From Flavilitoribacter nigricans DSM 23189 = NBRC 102662 (GTDB taxonomy: Bacteria > Bacteroidota > Bacteroidia > Chitinophagales > Saprospiraceae): DNA of 64,000 nucleotides. Of this stretch, positions 42,076 to 51,703 are shown in pieces (the first letter of the stretch is position 1; every line of letters begins with the position of its first letter). The notes below the pieces were generated by a model. It ran no database searches. It worked only from the letters and a program-made list of their open reading frames with translations, and was not told the DNA's origin. The DNA lies in NCBI RefSeq assembly GCF_002646595.1, contig NZ_PDUD01000026.1, positions 62,001 through 126,000 on the forward strand, read 5' to 3'. Both the position numbers and the translations under genes were made by a program.

Positions 42076-43596
42076 ATGAGGAAATGGATTAATCGCAGCT
42101 TTCGTTGGTACTACCAACAAAGATACCGTCGGATCGAGCGATTCAGCCGCCATCCACACGAAATTCAGAGGGCCCTCTGGAAACAGCTGATCGAAGCCGG
42201 AAGACATACCGAGTGGGGACTGATCTATGATTACCGCAGCCTCCGGGATCCCATGGCATACGGCAAACGCGTCCCTCTACAGAACTACGACGAGCTGAAA
42301 CCCTACATCGAACGCATGATGATGGGGGAAAAAGATGTACTGTGGAACGGCACGATCAAATGGTTCTCCAAATCCAGCGGTACCACCAGCGATAAAAGCA
42401 AATACATTCCCGTATCCCGCCAGAATCTGTTCCAATGCCACATCCGCGGCACCTGGGATACCATGACTTTACTGTACCACAACCGGCCGGACGCCCGGCA
42501 ATTCGAATGCAAAAGCATGCTGATGGGCGGTAGCCTGTCGCCTTTCGAGCCCTACCCCAAAACGATGGTGGGGGACGTATCGGCGATCATGATCCACAAT
42601 ATGCCCTTTGTGGGCCGGCCTTTTTTCACACCGGATTTTGAGACTGCGCTACTCGATGATTGGGAAGTGAAACTAGAAAAACTGGCTCAGGCCGGTGCGG
42701 CCGAACCGAACATCGTCATGATCGGTGGGGTACCGACCTGGACCGTGGTCCTGATGCGCCGCATCCTTGAGATCACCGGTAAGGAGAATATGCTGGAAGT
42801 ATGGCCCAATTTCCAGGCCTACATCCACGGAGGCGTCAGTTTCCGCCCCTACCGCGAACAGTTCCGGCAGTTCTTTCCGGACGATAAGGTCAATTATCAG
42901 GAGATCTACAATGCCACGGAGGGCTATTTCGCCGCTCAGGATGATTTCACCCGGGATGATATGCTACTCCTGCTCGACAACGGCATTTATTACGAATTCC
43001 TCCCCATGGATGCCTGGGATCAGAAAGAACCGCAGGCCATTCCGCTCTGGGAAGTGGAGACCGGTAAACACTACGCACTGGTGATCAGTACCAATGCCGG
43101 TCTGTGGCGCTATACCCCCGGCGATACGGTCATGTTCACTTCTACGGACCCCTATCGCGTACGGGTGACGGGCCGTACCAAACATTTCGTCAATGCATTT
43201 GGGGAAGAAGTGGTCGTAGAAAATACCGATAAGGCCCTCGCAGAGACCTGTCAGCTACTCAACGCAACTGTGACCGACTATACGGTTGCTCCGGTTTATT
43301 TCAAAGGCAACGGCAAAGGGAGTCACGAATGGCTGATCGAATTTGAAAAACCGCCCGTTGATGTGGATGCCTTCGGTCAGTTGCTGGACGCCAATCTGCA
43401 AAAGATCAATTCGGACTACGAAGCCAAAAGACATAAGGATATCGCACTGGAGTGCCTGCAGATCAAATCCCTGCCAAAAGGCACCTTCCACAGTTGGCTG
43501 CGCTCCAAAGGTAAGATCGGCGGGCAGCACAAAGTGCCGCGCCTGGCTAACCACCGGGAACACGTTGAAGAGATATTGGAATTTTTAGAGAAGTAG
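42076..43596 (+). CDS. GH3-family acyl-adenylating protein
   Basis: 506 residues. It belongs to the GH3 superfamily, known from plant auxin and jasmonate amido synthetases and widespread but uncharacterised in Bacteroidota. The adenylate-forming signatures are visible: FSKSSGTTSDKSKYIPVS (P-loop), EIYNATEGYFA (the usual YGASEG position) and LWRYTPGDTVMF with VTGRTKHFVNAFGE, the hinge and C-terminal lid. It should activate a carboxylic acid with ATP and conjugate it to an amine, possibly an amino acid. Length and motifs are complete. It is encoded alone after uvrA (133-base gap). Confidence 0.92.
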   Translation: MRKWINRSFRWYYQQRYRRIERFSRHPHEIQRALWKQLIEAGRHTEWGLIYDYRSLRDPMAYGKRVPLQNYDELKPYIERMMMGEKDVLWNGTIKWFSKSSGTTSDKSKYIPVSRQNLFQCHIRGTWDTMTLLYHNRPDARQFECKSMLMGGSLSPFEPYPKTMVGDVSAIMIHNMPFVGRPFFTPDFETALLDDWEVKLEKLAQAGAAEPNIVMIGGVPTWTVVLMRRILEITGKENMLEVWPNFQAYIHGGVSFRPYREQFRQFFPDDKVNYQEIYNATEGYFAAQDDFTRDDMLLLLDNGIYYEFLPMDAWDQKEPQAIPLWEVETGKHYALVISTNAGLWRYTPGDTVMFTSTDPYRVRVTGRTKHFVNAFGEEVVVENTDKALAETCQLLNATVTDYTVAPVYFKGNGKGSHEWLIEFEKPPVDVDAFGQLLDANLQKINSDYEAKRHKDIALECLQIKSLPKGTFHSWLRSKGKIGGQHKVPRLANHREHVEEILEFLEK

Positions 43597-43639
43597 TAGT
43601 AGCGACGATCGGGATATGTCAGCCTCCATGAATTTCGGC

Positions 43640-44269
43640 CTATTCTTTCAAAGGGAACCGGCCGAGATCGAGTTGCCCTATTTCTTCCATCAGACCGAAA
43701 TAACGCGTATAGGCGATGATCATTTCCAGTTCCAGCGCATCCAGCCGGGACTGGAGCGACTCTCGGTCGGCCGGTTCGATCGGGATCATTAATGCCCGCG
43801 TAGGATGATTCTCCTCCTGATAAAGAATAGCCTGCTGGAAAACGATCATCCGGTCTTCCGACGAATGATTGAGGTGATCTACCCGCTCCCGGATGCTGGC
43901 TTGAATAGCCGCCAGCATTTCCTGTTTATAAACATTTATGGTATCGAGGTAGTAAGTTTCGGCGGCGAGTAGCCCCTGCTGATCCGCCATTACAGAATGC
44001 TTTAGAGCATCATCTCGCCCGTCGGGCATATAATTGCGTTCCTGGGTCTTTTGGTAAGCGTTGTATTTTTTCTGTAGCCGTTCCAGCCAACGTTCCATCA
44101 TGCCCATAAAGACCTGCTCCTGTTCCAGAAACATGATATCCATGGCCAGCCCGTCGGACCAGGCGGTAACATTCGCTTCCAGGTCAACAATTTCTACCTG
44201 CGCCTGCGCCCTAGCCGGCTGCATGTTCAAAAGGCATCCCAGAAAAAGCGCAAGGCCGGATCTAATCAT
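43640..44269 (-). CDS. Uncharacterised exported helical protein
   Basis: 209 residues with a signal peptide (MIRSGLALFLGCLLNMQPAR, then AQAQ). The mature part is almost wholly alpha-helical, with heptad-like patterns (MMERWLERLQKKYNAYQKTQ, SLQSRLDALELEMIIAYTRY) and no cysteine or catalytic motif. It is probably a periplasmic helical-bundle protein. It lies just downstream of hflX (34-base gap), so they may share a transcript, but no functional link is evident. I do not recognise a family. Confidence 0.75.
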   Translation of the reverse strand: MIRSGLALFLGCLLNMQPARAQAQVEIVDLEANVTAWSDGLAMDIMFLEQEQVFMGMMERWLERLQKKYNAYQKTQERNYMPDGRDDALKHSVMADQQGLLAAETYYLDTINVYKQEMLAAIQASIRERVDHLNHSSEDRMIVFQQAILYQEENHPTRALMIPIEPADRESLQSRLDALELEMIIAYTRYFGLMEEIGQLDLGRFPLKE

Positions 44270-44303
44270 ATGATTGCAGGATCAAAAAATCATGACAGCA
44301 ATA

Positions 44304-45518
44304 TTACCATTGTTTCGTCTGGTAGGGATAACGAACTTCGTATTCGTGCTTGACCATTTCCAGGACACGCTCCCGCAATTCGTTGATATTTTCACCCGTT
44401 TTGGCCGAAACAAAGATATTTTCCGTGTCAAACATATGGCGCAGGGAGCCTTTCAGGCCTTCCTCTACTTCGCGTTTGCCGTCTTCTTCCAGCAGTGGAT
44501 CGAAGTATTTTTCCCGGTACAGATCGATCTTGTTAAACACCATGAGGGTGGGTTTATCGATAGCACCCAGTTCCTGCAGGGTTTCGTTTACGGTACGGAT
44601 CTGATCTTCGTGTTGCGGGTGGGCGATGTCTACCACGTGCAGCAGGATATCGCTTTCGCGCACCTCGTCCAACGTGGATTTGAAGCTCTCCACCAGATGG
44701 TGCGGCAGTTTCCGGATAAACCCTACCGTATCCGACAGCAGGAATGGAGTGGCATCCAGTACGACCTTACGGACGGTGGTATCCAGCGTAGCGAAGAGTT
44801 TGTCCTCTGCGAATACTTCCGATTTACTGAGGGTATTCATCAGCGTTGATTTACCGACGTTGGTATACCCTACCAGTGCCACCCGGATCAGTTGACCCCG
44901 GTTCTTGCGGCGGGTCTGGTTTTGCAGGTCGATCTTGTCCAGCTTCTTTTTCAACAGAGCGATCTGATCGCGTACGATACGACGGTCAGTCTCGATCTCC
45001 TTCTCACCGGGTCCGCGCATCCCGATACCACCACGCTGCCGTTCCAGGTGAGTCCACAGACCACGCAGCCGGGGCAGCAGGTACTGCATCTGGGCCAGTT
45101 CTACCTGAGTTTTAGCCTGGGCCGTCTGGGCCCGCGAAGCAAATATATCCAGGATGAGACTGGAGCGGTCAACGATCTTGACCTTCAGAAATTCTTCCAG
45201 GATCCGAACCTGTTTACCGGAAAGGTCATCGTCAAAAATGACCATATTGACATCTTCGTGATTTTCGATATATTCTCCGATCTCTTCCATTTTACCTTTA
45301 CCGATGAAAGTCTTCGGATGGGGGTGATCCATTTTCTGGATATAACGCTTGACCGTTTCCGCCCCGGCCGTCATGGCCAGGAATTCCAGCTCATCCAGGT
45401 ATTCCTGCACCTGCTCTTCGGTCTGGTCGCGTTGAACGAGGCCTACGAGAACGGCATATTCGGTACCTTTTCGTAAACCCAGTTTATCCTTTTCACCTAA
45501 ATTCCAATCGTTTTGCAT
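44304..45518 (-). CDS. hflX: Ribosome-associated GTPase HflX
   Basis: 404 residues. The N-terminal HflX domain has the glycine-rich GKGKMEEI and FDDDLSGKQVRILEEFL blocks and the linker RGGIGMRGPGEKEIETDRR. The G domain has GYTNVGKST (G1), DTVGFIRKLPHHLVESF (G3) and NKID (G4). It splits stalled or hibernating 70S ribosomes and is linked to heat stress. The C-terminus is short. A 219-base upstream gap holds a GGCTCATGAGCC palindrome and no clear promoter. Confidence 0.96.
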   Translation of the reverse strand: MQNDWNLGEKDKLGLRKGTEYAVLVGLVQRDQTEEQVQEYLDELEFLAMTAGAETVKRYIQKMDHPHPKTFIGKGKMEEIGEYIENHEDVNMVIFDDDLSGKQVRILEEFLKVKIVDRSSLILDIFASRAQTAQAKTQVELAQMQYLLPRLRGLWTHLERQRGGIGMRGPGEKEIETDRRIVRDQIALLKKKLDKIDLQNQTRRKNRGQLIRVALVGYTNVGKSTLMNTLSKSEVFAEDKLFATLDTTVRKVVLDATPFLLSDTVGFIRKLPHHLVESFKSTLDEVRESDILLHVVDIAHPQHEDQIRTVNETLQELGAIDKPTLMVFNKIDLYREKYFDPLLEEDGKREVEEGLKGSLRHMFDTENIFVSAKTGENINELRERVLEMVKHEYEVRYPYQTKQW

Positions 45519-45737
45519 ATAGTAGTTTAGCGTAAATCATGGGCTCATGAGCCTTGGAAATGTGACTCCTATTTACCCATGAGCGAAATATATTTTTGAA
45601 ACTATAAAATAGGGATTAAAGTTCCTTGCCACAAGGGCAGAGCTTATAAATTTTCAAACCCATCCTGCCGGCTTATCATTTGAAATGGTCTGCATTTTGG
45701 GGGATCGTAGCAGATAGAATTGAATTTGGGAGAGCGC

Positions 45738-46991
45738 TCATCGTCGCTGTATCCAATGGACGGGATTGAGTTTTTGTTTTTCCCGCCACACCTCGAAATG
45801 GAGTTCCGGATCGGATTGCCCCATCCGGCCGACCGTCTGCCCGGCGCTCACCACATCGCCGCGCCCGACCGTAGCTTCATCGAGATTGGAATAAACGGTA
45901 TAATATGGCCCGTGCTGCAAAATGAGGGTATTCTTATACCCGGGTACGTACTGGACGCCGACTACCTCTCCCGAAAAAATGGCCTGTACTTCCATTCCAC
46001 TATCGGTACTGATATCGATACCATTATTGGTGATCTCTACACTTTTAATGGTCGGATGGGCCTGGGTACCAAAGTGCCGGGTGATCACCCCGGATTTTAC
46101 CGGCCAGGGCAGGCGGCCTTTATTCTTTACAAAATTCCCCGCATCTACCACCTTCACGGCGTCCGGAGCGGGTGTGGCGGGCTTTTCATCCGCCTGCAGC
46201 GCTTCGGGTTGCCGGGCTTCTTTCCGTTTCCGGGCCATTTCGTTGAAGATGATCTTTTCGATCATATCGTTCAGCTTCTGATGGTCTTCCTGCTGGGACT
46301 TCAGTGCCGAAGCGACTTTAGATTCATCCTTTTTCAGGTTGGCGATCAGTTCGTCCATCATGCCGAGTTCGCGCGCCAGCAGGATCTGCTGTTCCTCCGC
46401 GCTGAGCAATAATTGTTCTTTTTCTTTGCGCTCGTCTTCCAGCTGCGTGGAACGCGCCACCAGTTCTTCCTGCGTTTCCACGATAAGTTGGGCCTGACGC
46501 TTGCGGTAGCGATCGTACTGACGCAGATATTGCCAGCGGCGAAAGGCATCATTAAAACTATTGGCGGAAAACAAAAAGGACAGGAAACTACCGTTTAGGC
46601 GGTGGCGGTAGGCGATGCGCAGCATCTGGGCGTATTCGGTTTTCAGGCGGTCAATATCTCCCCCCAATGCGGTGATCACTTCGTCTACCCGAATGATGGC
46701 AGCATCGGCGTAATTGAGCTCTTCTTTCAGCGTGCTGACCAGTTGCTGTCGTTTCTGGATCTGCGAGCGAAGGGCAAAATAACGGTTAAGTTTGGTGGCC
46801 TTATCCTTCTTGATATTGGCCAGAAGATCATTGTTCTCCTTGATCTCGGTGAGCAGCTGCTTTCGGCGCTCTTCCAGTTCATTGCGCGATTCCTGTGCGG
46901 AAACGAGGACGGGAAGCAATAACAGCAGCAGGCCCGTTAGAGTCGTATATAGAACGCCGGAAAAGTTGTTATTTCTAACTGATATGTTCAT
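45738..46991 (-). CDS. EnvC-like murein hydrolase activator with degenerate LytM domain
   Basis: 417 residues. Signal peptide (about 12-33), then a long coiled coil (about 35-260), a short proline/alanine linker, and a LytM/M23 domain (about 292-412). The zinc ligands are partly lost: the first HxxxD histidine is N322 (NNGIDIS, D326 kept), and the HxH pair reads E396-L-H398. H360 in QHGPYYTVYSNL is kept. This points to an amidase activator such as EnvC, not an active endopeptidase. It follows the DUF4292 lipoprotein gene by 16 bases, a pairing common in Bacteroidota. Confidence 0.88.
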   Translation of the reverse strand: MNISVRNNNFSGVLYTTLTGLLLLLLPVLVSAQESRNELEERRKQLLTEIKENNDLLANIKKDKATKLNRYFALRSQIQKRQQLVSTLKEELNYADAAIIRVDEVITALGGDIDRLKTEYAQMLRIAYRHRLNGSFLSFLFSANSFNDAFRRWQYLRQYDRYRKRQAQLIVETQEELVARSTQLEDERKEKEQLLLSAEEQQILLARELGMMDELIANLKKDESKVASALKSQQEDHQKLNDMIEKIIFNEMARKRKEARQPEALQADEKPATPAPDAVKVVDAGNFVKNKGRLPWPVKSGVITRHFGTQAHPTIKSVEITNNGIDISTDSGMEVQAIFSGEVVGVQYVPGYKNTLILQHGPYYTVYSNLDEATVGRGDVVSAGQTVGRMGQSDPELHFEVWREKQKLNPVHWIQRR

Positions 46992-47007
46992 AAAAAAAGC
47001 GTCACCC

Positions 47008-47778
47008 TCAATCTACACGCGTATAACGAGACGGAATTGAAAATCTGATCTCCTGCGGTACATTGATCTTAACATCCGAAAAGTCGATTTCGATGGCAGC
47101 CTCTCCCAGTTCGCTGCTATCTACCTTAATTTGACGAAGATACGAAAAATTCTGCTCCGCATCTAAAGGCTGATAATCTTCCAGCAGCAGGTTTACTTCC
47201 CGGCGGTTTCGCAGATCTCCGTAGCGGGTCCGCACCAGCGCCAGGCTGGCCATATCCAGCCAAAAGTGGTTTTCGAGTTGCCCCGAACTGCTGATGAGAT
47301 GATAGTTGGCTTCCTCCTTGTTCAGGGTCATATCCCGGCTGTTCAGAAAGACCGGATTGCCCAGCAGGATCGCCTGGATCGTCTTGAGGTTGGCCGGAAG
47401 ATTATAGGAACTCGCCAGGTAATCCAGGCCCTGAATAGTATACTCGTTGCTGAGCCGGTTGATCACGTAAACCGAGTCTTTATCGATCTGCACCCGGGCT
47501 ACTTCGAATCCCAGTTTACGCACACTCATCCACACCAGACTATCCTTGCGCATGACGATGGAAGCGGAGGCGGATACGCTCTGGTCCTCGCCATCGTAGC
47601 TGATCCGGGCTTTGGCCTCCAGCCAGTCGGCTTTCACCTGGTTCTTCACCATATGGTCCAACAGCTTGCCAGCCGTCACATCCTTCACTTTGGTCGTTTC
47701 GGGTTTTTTAGCCGATTTGCAGGCCGCAAATGCCAGTAAAATGATCAGTAAAGCCGTAGGTCTCAGCTGGATTAGCAT
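47008..47778 (-). CDS. DUF4292 lipoprotein
   Basis: 256 residues from the ATG at 47778, which gives a lipoprotein signal ending LLAFAAC; longer in-frame starts upstream lack a signal. The mature part has the DUF4292 pattern: KARISYDGEDQSVSASASIV, VWMSVRKLGFEVARVQID, then INRLSNEYTIQGLDYLA and the C-terminal EIDFSDVKINVPQEIRFSIP. The fold is expected to be LolA/LolB-like, so a role in lipid or lipoprotein handling at the outer membrane is possible. It is cotranscribed with the EnvC-like gene. Confidence 0.88.
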   Translation of the reverse strand: MLIQLRPTALLIILLAFAACKSAKKPETTKVKDVTAGKLLDHMVKNQVKADWLEAKARISYDGEDQSVSASASIVMRKDSLVWMSVRKLGFEVARVQIDKDSVYVINRLSNEYTIQGLDYLASSYNLPANLKTIQAILLGNPVFLNSRDMTLNKEEANYHLISSSGQLENHFWLDMASLALVRTRYGDLRNRREVNLLLEDYQPLDAEQNFSYLRQIKVDSSELGEAAIEIDFSDVKINVPQEIRFSIPSRYTRVD

Positions 47779-47970
47779 AGTATTTATTTGTCGGATGTAA
47801 AATGAATTATAATCGTTTACTGGATGATAACGCAAATTGTTTCCTTCCTGTTTTCCGGGGGGATACGAAAGTCGCGGTACCGGTATTTGAAACAGCACGA
47901 TTTCGTGTTTGAAATTCAGATTTTAATACCATATCAAAAGTAAATCTCAAAAAATTATTTTGTGTTAATA

Positions 47971-48001
47971 TTTGAACAGCAAATAAAAAACCATACATTT
48001 G
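47971..48001 (+). promoter_or_regulatory. Canonical Bacteroidota promoter for the DoxX-like gene
   Basis: TTTG (47971-47974), 19 bases, TACATTTG (47994-48001). Both elements and the spacing match the consensus. The start would be near 48008, about 55 bases before the ATG at 48063. Confidence 0.75.
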
Positions 48002-48062
48002 ATTAGATGTACCTACATCAATACTTGAGAAACCCTTACTTTTCTAACCAAACCTATCAGCT

Positions 48063-48422
48063 ATGAATTCCATTTTAGGTATCGGCAAGTATCTGTACGC
48101 AGTGCCCTTTGCCATTTTCGGTTTTTTCCACATGACCAATGCCGCCACGTTTAATGAGATGATCGGCCCTCCGGGAGGAGTTGCGATGATCTACATTACC
48201 GGTATTTGTTTACTGGCCGCTTCGGTAAGTATGCTTATTGGGAAATTCGATAAACTGGCCGCGGTACTTTTGGCTCTGATGCTGATCCTTTTCGCACTGA
48301 TCATTCATCTGCCCAATGCCATGAATGGGGATGCCGGTCAGCTACTGAAGGATATTGCGCTGGCGGGCGGTGCACTCATGTACGCCAGTGGCTTTGCGCG
48401 GGATAATTCCGTGATTGGATAG
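48063..48422 (+). CDS. DoxX-like membrane protein
   Basis: 119 residues with four hydrophobic segments, the usual DoxX/YphA topology. Recognisable parts are KYLYAVPFAIFGFFHM near the start, ITGICLLAASVSMLIGKFDK, LALMLILFALIIHLPNAMNG and the last helix DIALAGGALMYASG. DoxX proteins are small inner-membrane subunits of varied function, some linked to quinone or sulfur oxidation and redox stress. It is a single-gene unit between a canonical promoter and a strong terminator. Confidence 0.87.
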   Translation: MNSILGIGKYLYAVPFAIFGFFHMTNAATFNEMIGPPGGVAMIYITGICLLAASVSMLIGKFDKLAAVLLALMLILFALIIHLPNAMNGDAGQLLKDIALAGGALMYASGFARDNSVIG

Positions 48423-48434
48423 CGGGATGAGTTA

Positions 48435-48467
48435 TTAGGAAGTTGGGAAAACCTCCCAACTTCCTAA
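48435..48467. terminator. Strong terminator between the DoxX-like gene and proS
   Basis: A perfect 14-bp stem, TTAGGAAGTTGGGA (48435-48448) with TCCCAACTTCCTAA (48454-48467), and a 5-base loop, between convergent genes. No long T-run follows on either side. Confidence 0.75.
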
Positions 48468-48518
48468 ACGACCTCCCGTCACCGATATTTTCGGTAAGGG
48501 ACTTAGAAGTTCAAATAT

Positions 48519-49988
48519 CTAGTAAGCTTTGGCAAACAGGACTCTTTGCGACGAAGGTTTGCCCGTGAGAATACATTTTCCTTCCTCTTCTTCCGCATCC
48601 AGAGGGATGCAGCGAATGGTAGCTTTGGTAAGTTCCTTGATCTTCAGCTCCGTTTCGGTGGTACCGTCCCAGTGCGCCGAAATGAATCCGGGAATATCCT
48701 GATCCAGTACTGCTTTGAAATCATCGAAGGAATCCACTTTGACGGTTTTTTCCGCCCGGAAAGCGGCAGCCCGGTCAAAGAGATTTTGCTGGATATCGGT
48801 CAGTAACTGCTGAACGTGGGCCGCGATCCCCTCCAACGGTTGAGATGCTTTTTCCTTGGTATCACGTCTGGCCACTTCCACGACACCTTTTTCCAGGTCT
48901 CTCTTGCCGATGCCCAGTCGTACGGGGATTCCCCGCATTTCGTGTTCGGCGAATTTGAAGCCCGGACGTTTCCGCATATCGGTATCGTAGCTTACGGAAA
49001 TACCAAGGTCTTTCAGTTCCCGCATGATCTTTTCGGCTACTTCGTCGATCTCCGGTGCCGGTTTCGGGATCGGCACGATCACTACTTGGGTCGGCGCCAG
49101 TTTGGGTGGCAGTACCAGGCCCTGATCATCCGAATGGGTCATGATCAGACCGCCCATCAGACGGGTGGAAACACCCCATGAAGTAGCCCATACATATTCC
49201 TCCTGGTTGTTCTCATTCAGGAATTTTACATCAAAAGCCTTGGCGAAATTCTGGCCCAGGAAGTGAGATGTTCCGGCCTGCAGGGCTTTGCCATCCTGCA
49301 TCAGTGCTTCGATGCAATAAGTCTCTTCCGCTCCCGCAAAGCGCTCATTCGCCGTTTTGATGCCCTTGATCACCGGCATGGCCATGTACTCCTCGGCAAA
49401 GGTCGCATAGACGTCCAGTATCTTCAGGGTCTCCTCTTCGGCTTCCTGCCGCGTGGCGTGGGCTGTATGTCCTTCCTGCCACAGAAATTCTGCGGTACGC
49501 AGGAACAGGCGGGTCCGCATTTCCCAGCGCACGACATTGGCCCACTGGTTGATGAGCAGCGGCAGATCGCGGTAGGAGTTGATCCAGTCTTTGTAGGTAT
49601 GCCAGATGATGGTTTCGGAAGTGGGACGCACGATGAGTTCTTCTTCCAGTTTGGCTTCCGGATCCACTACCACTCCGCTCCCGTCGGGAGCATTCATCAG
49701 GCGGTGGTGGGTCACTACCGCACATTCCTTCGCGAAGCCTTCCACGTGTTCCGCTTCGCGGCTGAGGAAGCTCTTGGGAATGAACAAAGGAAAGTAAGCG
49801 TTGACGTGCCCGGTATCTTTGAACATACGGTCCAGCTGATCCCGCATATTCTCCCAGATCCCAAAGCCGTAGGGCTTGATCACCATACATCCGCGTACGG
49901 CGGAGTTATCCGCCAGGTTGGCCTTTTTCACAATGTCGATATACCACTGCGAGTAATCTTCACTTCTATTGGTAATTTCCTTTGCCAT
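48519..49988 (-). CDS. proS: Proline--tRNA ligase (archaeal/eukaryotic-type, ProS)
   Basis: 489 residues, the short form without the bacterial INS editing domain. Class II synthetase motifs are visible: motif 1 and 2 region [20 protein letters not shown] and [20 protein letters not shown], the [13 protein letters not shown] segment, and motif 3 region [20 protein letters not shown]. The anticodon-binding domain starts near 290 ([11 protein letters not shown]), and a C-terminal zinc-like domain ends the protein. It charges tRNA-Pro. The 313-base gap to the next gene is divergent. Confidence 0.97.
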   Translation of the reverse strand: MAKEITNRSEDYSQWYIDIVKKANLADNSAVRGCMVIKPYGFGIWENMRDQLDRMFKDTGHVNAYFPLFIPKSFLSREAEHVEGFAKECAVVTHHRLMNAPDGSGVVVDPEAKLEEELIVRPTSETIIWHTYKDWINSYRDLPLLINQWANVVRWEMRTRLFLRTAEFLWQEGHTAHATRQEAEEETLKILDVYATFAEEYMAMPVIKGIKTANERFAGAEETYCIEALMQDGKALQAGTSHFLGQNFAKAFDVKFLNENNQEEYVWATSWGVSTRLMGGLIMTHSDDQGLVLPPKLAPTQVVIVPIPKPAPEIDEVAEKIMRELKDLGISVSYDTDMRKRPGFKFAEHEMRGIPVRLGIGKRDLEKGVVEVARRDTKEKASQPLEGIAAHVQQLLTDIQQNLFDRAAAFRAEKTVKVDSFDDFKAVLDQDIPGFISAHWDGTTETELKIKELTKATIRCIPLDAEEEEGKCILTGKPSSQRVLFAKAY

Positions 49989-50301
49989 GTCCGATTATGG
50001 AATTAGTAGTTTTATTAGTATTTTTGAAATCGCTTCTCGTCATTTAGCAAAAAAAACGACAAAAGAACGGTTTAACAATTTATTAACCACCTAAGCTACT
50101 GTTATTCACGTACTTTTGTGTGACTTACAGCCTTCAAATTGCGTCTTAACAATTGTTAAGGCCGGTCTTTCAAGGACTTTAACAGCGACCAGCCCAGATT
50201 TAAAAGGTCTTTAACTAAAAAATCGGCACAAAAGTAATAAATTACATGTTGTAAGCTGTATGAGAGTCGCAGTAATTACATTTTTAAAAAACTCAGGCTT
50301 T
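49989..50301. other. Divergent gap between proS and the low-complexity protein gene
   Basis: AT-rich. It contains one exact -7 element on each strand without a proper -33: TACTTTTG (50111-50118, plus) and TACTTTTG on the minus strand (50236-50229). The latter points to proS with a 234-base leader. No RNA gene was recognised. Confidence 0.35.
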
Positions 50302-51540
50302 ATGAAAAATTATAACTTGTCCGCTTTTCTGATTGCCCTGTTCACGTTAGCATCCGTGAGCATGGCACAGGCTCAGTACGATGACCTGTACTACGATCCG
50401 GACACTGATGCCAGCTATTCTTCTTACGACGACTATGACGACGATTACTCATCTGATGACTATTACGAAGAAGATGCTGCTTATGATGATTACGATAACA
50501 ATACGTACGACTATTACTACACGTCGCGTATCCGTCGTTTCCATCGCCCCTACTACGGATTCAACTATTTCGATCCCGTTTATGTGGATATGGCTTATTA
50601 CGATCCATTCATCCGTCCGAACGGTGTGACCGTGCTGATCTATGATGATTACTACGGCCGCAACAGCTGGAACAACTGGAGACGTTACAATCGCTGGAAC
50701 AGCTGGAACCGCTATAGCGCGTTCAACAGCTGGGGTTCACCATACTCTAGCTTTAACCGCTGGAATAGCTGGAACTCCTGGGGTTCTCCCTACGGATTCA
50801 ACAACTTCGGTGGCTATAATAGCTGGGGAGGTGTAGGTTACGGTGGCTTCAACAACGTATACTCTAATTATTATTGCCCACCTTCTTGGGGAAGCGGTAA
50901 TACTTACAATACCGTATACAACGTAAACAACTCACGTGGTAACAATGGCACCAGTCAGGGAACTTACTCCGGACCGCGCAGAAGTGGTACTGTAGCAACC
51001 CCGCGTTCTACTACCCGCACGGTAGATAACACGCTGAACCAAAGCAACCCGAGAAGTGCTACTTCCCGGAACGGCGACATCAACGCCAGACCGAATCGCA
51101 CCAACTCCGGTTCACTGGAGCGCCACACGATCCGTTCCGGCCGCAACGTAGGTTCTACGGATTCTCGTACTCGTACGACCGTTACGCCGAACCGCAACGT
51201 TGACCGCAACCGAATTAACAATAGTCGTACCCGCAGTACTACGACCCGCCCGAGCATGAACAGCAGAACGCGTTCTACCAGCCCGAGCCGGACGTACAAT
51301 CGGAGTACTTCTCCTTCCCGGAGCTATAATACTTCTCCTTCTCGTTCTTACAGCCCGAGCAGAAGTACCACTCCTTCTCGTTCTTACAGTCCGAGTAGAA
51401 GTACTACGCCTTCTCGTTCCTACAGTCCGAGTTCTAGTCCGAGTCGTTCTTCGTCCGGAAGTAGTATGAATCGCAGTACGCCGAGCCGCTCATCCGGTAG
51501 CAGCAGTGGACGTACTCGTTCCGGTGGTGGTGAGAAATAA
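50302..51540 (+). CDS. Low-complexity exported protein with acidic, WN-rich and SR-rich segments
   Basis: 412 residues from the ATG at 50302 (signal peptide MKNYNLSAFLIALFTLASVS, cleaved near AQAQ). Three compositional zones follow. Residues about 25-80 are almost all aspartate, tyrosine and serine. Residues about 115-200 repeat tryptophan, asparagine, serine and glycine (NRWNSWN, FNSWGSPY). Residues about 225-412 are serine, arginine and threonine with a repeating SPSRSYSPSRSTTPSRSYSP unit. The arginine-rich tail looks like an RNA- or polyanion-binding or matrix segment, but the protein should be exported. I do not recognise a family. A terminator follows at 51586. Confidence 0.75.
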   Translation: MKNYNLSAFLIALFTLASVSMAQAQYDDLYYDPDTDASYSSYDDYDDDYSSDDYYEEDAAYDDYDNNTYDYYYTSRIRRFHRPYYGFNYFDPVYVDMAYYDPFIRPNGVTVLIYDDYYGRNSWNNWRRYNRWNSWNRYSAFNSWGSPYSSFNRWNSWNSWGSPYGFNNFGGYNSWGGVGYGGFNNVYSNYYCPPSWGSGNTYNTVYNVNNSRGNNGTSQGTYSGPRRSGTVATPRSTTRTVDNTLNQSNPRSATSRNGDINARPNRTNSGSLERHTIRSGRNVGSTDSRTRTTVTPNRNVDRNRINNSRTRSTTTRPSMNSRTRSTSPSRTYNRSTSPSRSYNTSPSRSYSPSRSTTPSRSYSPSRSTTPSRSYSPSSSPSRSSSGSSMNRSTPSRSSGSSSGRTRSGGGEK

Positions 51541-51585
51541 TCAACTATCCTGAATATTTGCTGTTCTACTTAGTATGGAACAGAT

Positions 51586-51628
51586 AAAAAGTGGGTGGGG
51601 AGTGAAAGCTGTTCCACCCACTTTTTTT
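51586..51628 (+). terminator. Rho-independent terminator
   Basis: A 13-bp stem, AAAAAGTGGGTGG (51586-51598) and CCACCCACTTTTT (51614-51626), followed by a T-run to 51628. It ends the low-complexity protein gene. Confidence 0.9.
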
Positions 51629-51703
51629 ATGACCATGATTGGAGTTACACCGATGATTAGTTAATCGAACGTGATCAGAACTCACGGTTAAAAAAAAGAA
51701 AAG

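Noticed and set aside
45591-45598. TATTTTTG as a plus-strand promoter
   Set aside because: Exact -7 match, but no plus-strand gene follows; a chance match in AT-rich DNA.
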